This document shows, piece by piece, positions 18,443-26,007 of a stretch of DNA of 64,000 nucleotides. This DNA comes from Micromonospora sp. H61. Lineage in GTDB: Bacteria; Actinomycetota; Actinomycetes; Mycobacteriales; Micromonosporaceae. The notes under the pieces are model-generated. The model was not told where the DNA came from, did no database searches, and saw nothing but the letters and a program-made list of their open reading frames with translations. The position numbers were made by a program, and so were the translations under genes. The stretch is taken from contig NZ_JAGPXY010000008.1 in NCBI RefSeq assembly GCF_018070325.1, positions 1-64,000 of the forward strand, given 5' to 3'. Every line of letters begins with the position of its first letter. The stretch's first letter is position 1.

Positions 18443-19681
18443 ATGGAGTCTTGGGCGGGACACGAGGTGCCACGGCTGCCGGGCAGGGGCGAGCCACTGG
18501 CGTTGTACGACTCGGCGCGGCAGGGTGTCCACCCGAGTGAGCCGGCCGACGCGGGCAGCATGTACGTCTGCGGCATCACCCCGTACGACGCCACCCACCT
18601 CGGCCACGCCGCCACCATGATCACGTTCGACCTGGTGCAGCGGATGTGGCGCGACGCCGGCCGCCCGGTGCGCTACGTGCAGAACGTCACCGACATCGAC
18701 GACCCGCTGCTGGAGCGGGCCGCCCGCGACGGCGAGGACTGGGTGGTCCTGGCGATGCGCGAGACGGCGCTGTTCCGGGAGGACATGGAGGCGCTGCGGA
18801 TCATCCCGCCGGCGCACTACGTGGGTGCGGTCGAATCGATTCCGGACATCGCCGACAAGGTAGAGGTGCTGCTCAAGGACGGCGCCGCGTACCGGCTCGA
18901 CGACGGCACCGGGGACGTCTACTTCGACATCTCCGCCACGCCCCGCTTCGGCTACGAGTCGAACCTGACCCGCGAGCAGATGCTGGAGATCTTCCCCGAG
19001 CGCGGCGGCGACCCCGACCGGGCCGGCAAGCGGGACCCACTGGACCCGCTGCTGTGGCGCGGCGCCCGCGAGGGCGAGCCGTCCTGGCCGGGCGGCGAGC
19101 TGGGCCCGGGCCGCCCCGGCTGGCACATCGAGTGCGCGGTGATCGCGCTCAACCTGCTCGGCGACCGGATCGACGTGCAGGGCGGCGGCAACGACCTGCT
19201 GTTCCCGCACCACGAGGCCTCCGCCGCGCACGCCGAGCGGCTCACCGGCCAGGCGCCGTTCGCCGAGCACTACGTCCACGCCGGCATGATCGGTCTGGAC
19301 GGCGAGAAGATGTCCAAGTCCCGCGGCAACCTGGTCTTCGTGTCCCGGCTGCGCGCCGACAAGGTCGACCCGATGGCGATCCGGCTGGCGCTGATCTCCG
19401 GGCACTACCGCAGCGACCGCACCTGGACCGACGACCTGCTCACCGCCGCGCACGAGCGTCTGGACCGTTGGCGGCGGGCCGCCGCCGCGCCCGCCGGGCC
19501 GTCCGGGGCTGAGCTGCTGGCCGAGGTACGCGCACGCCTGGCCGACGACCTGGACACCCCCGGCGCCCTGGCCGCAGCCGACCGCTGGGCCGAGGCGACC
19601 CTCGCCGGTGCCACCGACGACCCCGAAGCGCCCGCCCTCTTCGCGAACACCGTAGACGCCCTCCTGGGCATCCGCCTCTAG
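18443..19681 (+). CDS. mshC: L-cysteine:1D-myo-inositol 2-amino-2-deoxy-alpha-D-glucopyranoside ligase MshC
   Basis: 412 residues, the length of MshC. It joins cysteine to GlcN-Ins with ATP in mycothiol synthesis. It is derived from cysteinyl-tRNA synthetase. A HIGH-like THLGHA lies near residue 52 and KMSKS is replaced by KMSKSRGN at 289. Zinc-binding C43 (YVCGITPYD) is present with later Cys/His ([19 protein letters not shown]). It lacks the C-terminal anticodon-binding domain of true CysS, which separates it from cysS. The gene ends before a repeat-rich junction. Confidence 0.97.
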   Translation: MESWAGHEVPRLPGRGEPLALYDSARQGVHPSEPADAGSMYVCGITPYDATHLGHAATMITFDLVQRMWRDAGRPVRYVQNVTDIDDPLLERAARDGEDWVVLAMRETALFREDMEALRIIPPAHYVGAVESIPDIADKVEVLLKDGAAYRLDDGTGDVYFDISATPRFGYESNLTREQMLEIFPERGGDPDRAGKRDPLDPLLWRGAREGEPSWPGGELGPGRPGWHIECAVIALNLLGDRIDVQGGGNDLLFPHHEASAAHAERLTGQAPFAEHYVHAGMIGLDGEKMSKSRGNLVFVSRLRADKVDPMAIRLALISGHYRSDRTWTDDLLTAAHERLDRWRRAAAAPAGPSGAELLAEVRARLADDLDTPGALAAADRWAEATLAGATDDPEAPALFANTVDALLGIRL

Positions 19682-19701
19682 CCCCTCGCAGGCCTGCGTC
19701 T

Positions 19702-19769
19702 TCCGTTGGCTGGCGCCGTCCGCTGGCCTGCGTCGTCCGTTGGCCTGTGTCGTCCGTTGGCCTGCGTCG
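19702..19769. repeat. 17-bp tandem repeat, four copies
   Basis: Four units close to TCCGTTGGCCTGCGTCG start at 19702, 19719, 19736 and 19753; a partial unit precedes them at 19691. The last unit runs into the palindrome at 19767. Confidence 0.85.
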
Positions 19770-19840
19770 ATCATGGAGTTGTGGTGGCCGGTATGGGGTG
19801 GCGGTGCACCTTGTGCGAGGCGCCACAACTCCATGATCGA
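19767..19840. repeat. Long palindromic intergenic element A
   Basis: Perfect 18-bp arms (TCGATCATGGAGTTGTGG and its complement) flank a 38-bp centre. I recall this arm as a frequently repeated intergenic motif in Micromonospora; that is memory, not a search. It sits between convergent mshC and the GntR gene and could act as a terminator. Confidence 0.8.
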
Positions 19841-19895
19841 CGGAGCGCTCTGGGTGCGGCATGACCCCGTCGGGCCGCGCCCCACACCTCGCCGC

Positions 19896-19966
19896 CGATC
19901 TTGCACTTTTTGACGTTACGAAAGGTGCCAATCGGGGGCAAACGGGTGACAGGAAGTGCAAGATCG
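19896..19966. repeat. Palindromic intergenic element B
   Basis: 13-bp arms (CGATCTTGCACTT and its complement) enclose an AT-richer 45-bp centre. Its sequence differs from element A only 55 bp away. Base composition in the centre is clearly lower in GC than the surroundings. Confidence 0.75.
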
Positions 19967-20001
19967 CCGGGCCGGGCCGGGCGGGGCAGGGCAGGGGCGG
20001 G

Positions 20002-20793
20002 TTAGCCCAGGACCAGGCCGGGGTCGGGTTCCGGGTCGGGGGTCGGGCCGGGGATCTTGTATTCCTCGGTGAGGGTGGTCATGGGGCCGGGCCAGGTCGC
20101 CTGGGACACCTCGATCGGCTTGCGGTGCGCGTCGTACGCGACGTGCAGCAGGTGCAGCACCGGGGTGTCCGGCCGGATCTGGAGGGTCTCGGCCTCCTCC
20201 CGGCTCGGCTGGCGGGCGCTGATCGTGTCGGTGGCCGAGACGTACCGCCGTCCGGTCGCTTCCTCGGCCTCCTGGTAGAGCGGCCGGCCGAACGCCTCGG
20301 TGCGCTCCAGCGAGGTGCCTGCGGTGTCGCGGGGCAGGAACCAGGAGGCGCCCACCTCGACGGGGGAGTCGTCGGTGCGGACGAGGTGCCGGCGGCAGAG
20401 CAGGTTGGTGCCGTCGGACACGCCGAAGGCGTCGGCCACCTCGGCGGGGGCGGGGGCGTGCCCCACGGAGACGAGCTGTTGGCGATATCGGGCGGCCAGG
20501 TCGGTGTGGTAGCCGCGGAAGCCGCCGTACCGGCCTCGGGAGAGGCGGTTGAGGCGGCGGCGAGTGCCCCGGACGTACGTGCCGGAGCCGGGTTTGGTGA
20601 TCAGGATGCCCTCGACCCGCAGCTGGTCGACGGCGCGTTGCACTGTCTGCTTGGCGACGCCGAACATCTCGGCGATGGCCGGGATGGACGGTAGCCGCTC
20701 GCCCGGCCCCCAGTCGCCCCGGCGGACCTGGGCCTTGAGCTGCGCGGCGATCTGTCGGTGCGGGAACTCGGCGGCCCCGGGATTGATCTGCAC
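20002..20793 (-). CDS. GntR-family (HutC-type) transcriptional regulator
   Basis: 263 residues from GTG 20793, which has GGAGG 5 nt upstream; longer starts lack this. The N-terminal winged helix (HRQIAAQLKAQVRRGDWGPG, then VAKQTVQRAVDQLRVEGIL) is classical GntR. The C-terminal UTRA-like effector domain (about 95-245) has VEVGASWFLPRDTAGTSLER and PDTPVLHLLHVAYD. The C-terminal tail PGPTPDPEPDPGLVLG is Pro-rich. The target is not adjacent in an obvious way; autoregulation is suggested by the inverted repeat just upstream. Confidence 0.93.
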   Translation of the reverse strand: MQINPGAAEFPHRQIAAQLKAQVRRGDWGPGERLPSIPAIAEMFGVAKQTVQRAVDQLRVEGILITKPGSGTYVRGTRRRLNRLSRGRYGGFRGYHTDLAARYRQQLVSVGHAPAPAEVADAFGVSDGTNLLCRRHLVRTDDSPVEVGASWFLPRDTAGTSLERTEAFGRPLYQEAEEATGRRYVSATDTISARQPSREEAETLQIRPDTPVLHLLHVAYDAHRKPIEVSQATWPGPMTTLTEEYKIPGPTPDPEPDPGLVLG

Positions 20794-20813
20794 ACCCGCC
20801 TCCTTGATCACAT

Positions 20814-20825
20814 CTAGGTTCCTAG
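20814..20825. promoter_or_regulatory. Candidate operator of the GntR gene
   Basis: CTAGG-TT-CCTAG is a perfect 5-bp inverted repeat, about 20 bp before the GntR start codon. CTAG is rare in high-GC genomes, so the two copies stand out. Confidence 0.5.
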
Positions 20826-20869
20826 GATGCCCCAGCGAGTGTGACGGCGCCACCCCGGACACGCGAAAA

Positions 20870-20903
20870 CGGGCCCCCGGACCACAAAAGGTCCGAAGGC
20901 CCG
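20870..20903 (-). terminator. Hairpin terminator after the PAC2 gene
   Basis: CGGGCC and CGGACC pair with GGTCCG and GGCCCG across a CC/AA internal bulge, loop ACAAAA. It lies immediately downstream of the PAC2 stop and before the GntR upstream region. Confidence 0.75.
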
Positions 20904-20916
20904 CAACGAAACAGTG

Positions 20917-21786
20917 CTACCAGGAGCCGGCGGTGGGGCCGGCCGAACCGCCCCGGCGGCGCAGGTACTTCTCGAACTCCTGGGCGATCTCGTCACCGGT
21001 CAACGGGGTGATTCCCTCGTCGCCGACCCTTTCTTCCAGCTCGCGGACGTACTCGCCCAGCTCGGCGTCCTGCTCCGCGGCGCTGCGCACCCGCTGCTCC
21101 CACTCGGCGGACTCCTCGGCCAGGTCGGCCATCGGCACCGGCAGGTCGACGACCTCCTCGACCCGGTGCAGCAGGGCGAGGGTGGCCTTCGGGCAGGGCG
21201 GGTTGTTTGCGTAGTGCGGCACGTGCACCCAGAACGAGACGGCGTCCACCTCGGCGCGGGTGCAGGCGTCGTGCAGCACGCCGACGATGCCGGTCGGCCC
21301 GTCGTACCGGGTGGGAGTGAGCTGGTAGCGCTCGGCGGCCTGCGCGTCGGAGGCGCTGCCGCTGATCGGCAGCGGCCGGGTGTACGGCACATCGGCCAGC
21401 AAGGCGCCGAGCAGCACCACCCGTTCCACCTCCAGGCTGTGGCAGATCTCCAGAACCTGCTCGCAGAACGTCCGCCAGCGCATGCTCGGCTCGATGCCGC
21501 GGATCAGCACCACGTCGCGGTCGGTGCCCTCCGGGCTGGCCACCATGAACCGGGTCGTCGGCCACTCCACCCGCCGGGTCTCCCCGTCGGCCATCGTGAT
21601 GGTGGGCCGGCTGACCTGGAAGTCGTAGAAGTCCTCCGGATCCAGCTCGGCGATCTGCCGGGCGTTCCAGACCTGCTCCAGGTGCTCGACCGCGGCGGTG
21701 GACGCGTCGGCGGCGTCATTCCAGCCCTCGAACGCGGCGATCGCCACCGGGGACCGCAGCACCGGCAGTCCGTCGAACTCGGTCAC
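20917..21786 (-). CDS. PAC2 family protein
   Basis: 289 residues, the usual length. PVAIAAFEGWNDAADASTAA at residues 13-32 and LIRGIEPSMRWRTFCEQVLE near 94 are the conserved PAC2 motifs; ALLADVPYTRPLPISGSAS follows. PAC2 proteins resemble proteasome-assembly chaperones by fold; in actinobacteria the role is unproven. The gene is close to metH, as Rv2125 is to Rv2124c in M. tuberculosis (from memory). GAGGTGA upstream supports GTG 21786. Confidence 0.93.
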   Translation of the reverse strand: MTEFDGLPVLRSPVAIAAFEGWNDAADASTAAVEHLEQVWNARQIAELDPEDFYDFQVSRPTITMADGETRRVEWPTTRFMVASPEGTDRDVVLIRGIEPSMRWRTFCEQVLEICHSLEVERVVLLGALLADVPYTRPLPISGSASDAQAAERYQLTPTRYDGPTGIVGVLHDACTRAEVDAVSFWVHVPHYANNPPCPKATLALLHRVEEVVDLPVPMADLAEESAEWEQRVRSAAEQDAELGEYVRELEERVGDEGITPLTGDEIAQEFEKYLRRRGGSAGPTAGSW

Positions 21787-22035
21787 GCCGTCACCTCACC
21801 CTGCTCGTCGCGGCTGGCGTCGGGACCGCGCCCGGTCGTCATACCGTGTGGCCCGGCGGCGTCCCTGTTGTCCTTCACGTCCGTCAGCCTACGTGCAGGG
21901 CAAGGGTGCGGCCCGCCGGCCGCGCCGGTCGGCCGCTCCGGCAGCAGGTCATACCCGAACGAACCAGACAGGGTGATCCCCGTGACACAATAGGGGATCG
22001 CTCGAGGAGAGTCGTGGAGTCCGGCCGGATCGCAC

Positions 22036-22041
22036 TAACCT
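22036..22041 (+). promoter_or_regulatory. -10 element of metH (leaderless)
   Basis: TAACCT ends 7 nt before GTG 22048 and there is no ribosome-binding site. A leaderless message would exclude a 5' riboswitch. Confidence 0.5.
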
Positions 22042-22047
22042 GAACGG

Positions 22048-25000
22048 GTGCGGACTTCATTGATGGATGTGCTGGCTGATCGCATTCTCCTCGCCGACGG
22101 CGCGATGGGCACGATGCTTCAGGCCGCGGACCTCACGCTCGACGACTTCGACGGGCTGGAGGGGTGCAACGAGATCCTCAACGTCACCCGCCCGGACGTG
22201 GTACGCGGGGTGCACGACGCCTACCTGGCCGTCGGTGCCGACTGCGTGGAGACCAACACCTTCGGGGCCAACCTCGCCAACCTCGCCGAGTACGACATCC
22301 CGCACCGCATCCGCGAGTTGTCCGAGGCGGGCGCCCGGATCGCTCGGGAGGCCGCCGACGCGGCCAGCACCCCGGAGCGGCCCCGGTTCGTGCTCGGCTC
22401 GATCGGGCCGGGCACCAAGCTGCCCACCCTCGGGCACGCCGCCTACTCGACCCTGCGCGACGCCTACCAGGAGAACGCCGCGGGTCTGATCGTCGGCGGC
22501 GCGGACGCGCTGATCATCGAGACCTGCCAGGACCTGCTCCAGGTCAAGGCGGCAGTGGTCGGGTCGAAGCGGGCCATGGCCGAGCTGGGCCAGTCGGTGC
22601 CGATCATCTGTCACGTGGCGGTGGAGACCACCGGCACCATGCTGGTCGGCAGCGAGATCGGGGCGGCCCTCGCCGCGATCGAGCCGCTCGGTGTGGACCT
22701 GATCGGGCTCAACTGCTCGACCGGCCCGGCCGAGATGAGCGAGCACCTGCGCTACCTGTCGCAGCACTCCCGCATCCCGCTGTCGGTGATGCCGAACGCC
22801 GGCCTGCCGGTGCTGACCGCCGACGGGGCGTACTTCCCGCTGACTCCCGTAGAGCTGGCCGAGGCCCTGGAGCGGTTCATCACCGAGTACGGCGTGGGGC
22901 TGGTCGGTGGCTGCTGCGGCACCACCCCGGAACACATCCGGGTGCTGTCCGAGCGGCTGCACGGCGTCACCGCCCCGGCCCGCGAGCCCCGGCACGAGGC
23001 GGGCGTCTCCTCGGTCTACCACCCGGTGCCGTTCGCCCAGGACGCGTCGGTGCTGATGGTGGGGGAGCGGACCAACGCCAACGGCTCGAAGGCGTTCCGG
23101 GAGGCGATGCTCGCCGGCGACTGGCGGGCCTGTGTGGAGATCGCCCGCAGTCAGGCACGCGACGGCTCGCACCTGCTCGACCTGTGTGTGGACTACGTCG
23201 GCCGCGACGGCACGCAGGACATGCGCGAGCTGGCCGGGCGGTTCGCCACCGCGTCGACCCTGCCGATCATGTTGGACTCCACCGAGCCGGCGGTGATCGA
23301 GGCCGGGCTGGAGATGCTCGGTGGCCGGTGCGTGGTCAACTCGGTGAACTTCGAGGATGGCGACGGCCCCGAGTCCCGGTACGGGCGGGTGATGCCGGTG
23401 ATCCGGGAGCACGGTGCCGCAGTAGTCGTGATGTGCATCGACGAGGAAGGGCAGGCGCGCACCGCGGCGGACAAGGTCCGCATCGCCTCGCGCACCATCG
23501 ACGACCTGACCGGCCGGTGGGGGATGGACCTGTCCGACATCCTGATCGACACGCTGACCTTCCCGATCGCCACCGGGCAGGAGGAGACCCGCCGCGACGG
23601 ACTGGAGACCATCGAGGCGATCCGGGAAATCGCCCGGCGTTACCCAGGGATCAACTTCACCCTCGGCATCTCGAACATCTCCTTCGGGCTCAACCCGGCG
23701 GCCCGGCAGGTGCTCAACTCGGTGTTCCTGCACGAGTGCGTGCAGGCCGGCCTGACCTCCGCGATCGTGCACGCCAGCAAGATCCTGCCGATGTCGAAGA
23801 TTCCCGACGAGCAGCGCGAGGTCGCCCTCGACATGGTCTACGACCGGCGCCGCGAGGGCTATGACCCGTTGCAGCGCTTCCTGGAGCTCTTCGAGGGCGT
23901 CGACGTGACCAGCGCACGGGCCAGCCGGGCACAGGAGTTGGCCGCGCTGCCGTTGGACGAGCGGCTCAAGCGGCGGATCATCGACGGTGAGCGCAACGGC
24001 CTGGAGGCCGACCTCGACGAGGCGATGGCCGGTGGCCGGTCCCCACTGTCGATCATCAACGACATCCTGCTGGACGGCATGAAGGTGGTCGGCGAGCTGT
24101 TCGGCTCCGGCCAGATGCAGCTGCCGTTCGTGCTCCAGTCCGCCGAGGTGATGAAGACCGCGGTGGCCTACCTGGAACCGCACATGGAGACCCTCGAGGA
24201 CGGCGGCAAGGGCCGCATCGTGCTCGCCACAGTGCGCGGCGACGTGCACGACATCGGCAAGAACCTGGTCGACATCATCCTGTCCAACAACGGCTACGAG
24301 GTGGTGAACATCGGCATCAAGCAGCCGATCAGCGCCATCCTGGACGCCGCCGAGCAGCACCGCGCCGACGCGATCGGCATGTCCGGGCTGCTGGTCAAGA
24401 GCACTGTCATCATGAAGGAGAACCTGGCCGAGATGGCCACCCGCGGGGTGGCGGAGCGCTGGCCGGTCCTGCTGGGTGGGGCGGCGCTGACCCGCGCGTA
24501 CGTCGAGGACGACCTGCGGTCGACGTTCCCCGGGCAGGTGCACTACGCGCGGGACGCGTTCGAGGGTCTGTCCCTGATGGACAGGGTGATGACCGCCAAG
24601 CGCGGCGGCGCCCCGGTGATCGACCCGGAGCGGGAGGCGGCCCTCGCGGCCCGGCGGGCGCGCCGGGAACGGCAGCGCTCAATGGTCACCACGTCGCTGC
24701 CGGAGCTGCACGACTCCTCGGTCCGCTCCGACGTGGCCGCCGACGTGTCGGTGCCCACCCCGCCGTTCTTCGGCACCCGCGTGGTCAAGGGCGTGCCGAT
24801 GGCCGACTACGCCGCGCTGCTCGACGAGCGGGCCACCTTCTCCGGGCAGTGGGGGCTGCGCGGCGCCCGGAGCGGCAGCGGACCCTCCTACGAGGAGCTG
24901 GTCGAGACCGAGGGCCGCCCGCGGCTGCGGTACTGGTTGGACCGGCTGATCGCCGACCAGGTCCTTGAGGCAGCCGTGGTGTACGGCTACTTCCCCGCGT

Positions 25001-25563
25001 ACTCCGAGGGCAATGACCTGGTGGTGCTCGACGAGAACGGGCACGCGGAGCGCGCCCGGTTCTCCTTCCCGCGCCAGCGGCAGGAGCGGCGGCTCTGCCT
25101 GGCGGACTTCTTCAAGCCACAGGGCGACCAGCTCGATGTGGTCGCGTTGCAACTGGTCACCGTCGGTCAGCCGGTCAGCGAGTACGCGGCGAAGCTGTTC
25201 GCCCGCAACGAGTACCGCGACTACCTGGAGGTGCACGGCCTCTCCGTGCAGCTCACCGAGGCCCTCGCCGAGTACTGGCACCAGCGCATCCGCGCCGAGA
25301 TGACCCTGCCCGACGGTCGTCCGCTGGGGCACGACGACCCGGCGGACCTGGCCGGCATCCTGCACAACGACTACCGGGGTTGCCGGTACGCGTTCGGCTA
25401 CCCGGCCTGCCCCGACCTGGAAGACCGGGCGAAGATCATGGATCTGCTCGGTGCGGACCGGATCGGGGTCGAGTTGTCCGAGGAGTTCCAGCTCATGCCG
25501 GAGCAGGCCACCGACGCGATAGTGGTCCACCACCCGGAGGCCAACTACTTCAACGCCAAGTGA
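22048..25563 (+). CDS. metH: Cobalamin-dependent methionine synthase MetH
   Basis: 1171 residues with all four modules. The homocysteine-binding barrel (residues 1-310) has zinc Cys in GLNCSTGP (222) and GGCCGTT (290-291). The pteridine (methyl-tetrahydrofolate) domain spans about 330-610 with VGERTNANGSKAF near 338. The B12 cap and Rossmann domain (about 640-870) carries DVHDIG at 732-737 with the cobalt-ligating His. The SAM-binding reactivation domain occupies about 890-1171. It methylates homocysteine with 5-methyl-THF in the cytosol. No cobalamin or SAH riboswitch is apparent upstream. Confidence 0.98.
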   Translation: MRTSLMDVLADRILLADGAMGTMLQAADLTLDDFDGLEGCNEILNVTRPDVVRGVHDAYLAVGADCVETNTFGANLANLAEYDIPHRIRELSEAGARIAREAADAASTPERPRFVLGSIGPGTKLPTLGHAAYSTLRDAYQENAAGLIVGGADALIIETCQDLLQVKAAVVGSKRAMAELGQSVPIICHVAVETTGTMLVGSEIGAALAAIEPLGVDLIGLNCSTGPAEMSEHLRYLSQHSRIPLSVMPNAGLPVLTADGAYFPLTPVELAEALERFITEYGVGLVGGCCGTTPEHIRVLSERLHGVTAPAREPRHEAGVSSVYHPVPFAQDASVLMVGERTNANGSKAFREAMLAGDWRACVEIARSQARDGSHLLDLCVDYVGRDGTQDMRELAGRFATASTLPIMLDSTEPAVIEAGLEMLGGRCVVNSVNFEDGDGPESRYGRVMPVIREHGAAVVVMCIDEEGQARTAADKVRIASRTIDDLTGRWGMDLSDILIDTLTFPIATGQEETRRDGLETIEAIREIARRYPGINFTLGISNISFGLNPAARQVLNSVFLHECVQAGLTSAIVHASKILPMSKIPDEQREVALDMVYDRRREGYDPLQRFLELFEGVDVTSARASRAQELAALPLDERLKRRIIDGERNGLEADLDEAMAGGRSPLSIINDILLDGMKVVGELFGSGQMQLPFVLQSAEVMKTAVAYLEPHMETLEDGGKGRIVLATVRGDVHDIGKNLVDIILSNNGYEVVNIGIKQPISAILDAAEQHRADAIGMSGLLVKSTVIMKENLAEMATRGVAERWPVLLGGAALTRAYVEDDLRSTFPGQVHYARDAFEGLSLMDRVMTAKRGGAPVIDPEREAALAARRARRERQRSMVTTSLPELHDSSVRSDVAADVSVPTPPFFGTRVVKGVPMADYAALLDERATFSGQWGLRGARSGSGPSYEELVETEGRPRLRYWLDRLIADQVLEAAVVYGYFPAYSEGNDLVVLDENGHAERARFSFPRQRQERRLCLADFFKPQGDQLDVVALQLVTVGQPVSEYAAKLFARNEYRDYLEVHGLSVQLTEALAEYWHQRIRAEMTLPDGRPLGHDDPADLAGILHNDYRGCRYAFGYPACPDLEDRAKIMDLLGADRIGVELSEEFQLMPEQATDAIVVHHPEANYFNAK

Positions 25564-25565
25564 CA

Positions 25566-25584
25566 GGCTCAGGCGCCCTGAACC
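25566..25584 (+). terminator. Hairpin terminator after metH
   Basis: GGCTCAGG/CCTGAACC stem with one mismatch and a CGC loop, 2 bp after the metH stop. Confidence 0.55.
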
Positions 25585-26007
25585 GCACCTGTTGGTCGGC
25601 GCCGGCGATCAGCAAAGCCCTTGGTGGGGCAGCCAGCGTGTAGGCGAAGCGCATCAGCTCGACCGGGACCTGATTTCGGCGGCCCGCCTCCAGTCGTGGT
25701 GGGGTGAGCGCCTCCTCAGGAAGACCAACAGGGCGGGCAGCAGCGCGGCCGCGACCAGGAGCGGACTCCGGCGGCACCGTCCTGGTTGGTCGGTCCAGAT
25801 AGAACTGAGGGCCGATAGCTTGCGCCTGGCTCGGGAGATCCGTGGGTGTGAACTGTGGCCGGCCGAGCGCAACCTGGCTTCCGATGGCTCGTCGAGGATT
25901 CGCCATGGCGATACTCACACTCGGTGCACAGTGGCCGGTAATCCGTCACGCATATGCGAGCATCGACGCACGCTACGTAAGTGCGGCCGTTGGGTGGTTG
26001 GGGGAAC
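25585..26007. other. Non-coding or degraded region
   Basis: No frame here has convincing codon usage. On the minus strand near 25660-25770 a hydrophobic run followed by Arg residues (LLVAAALLPALLVFLRRRS) looks like the end of a lost membrane protein. GC is lower than average towards 25900-25990. This marks the left boundary of the accessory block. Confidence 0.4.

Noticed and set aside
21787..22047. Riboswitch for cobalamin or S-adenosylhomocysteine upstream of metH
   Set aside because: No B12 box or SAH core was found, and a leaderless -10 box ends 7 nt before the start codon.
22057..24543. Open frame opposite metH
   Set aside because: Antisense frame of a clear MetH; no own ribosome-binding site or motifs.
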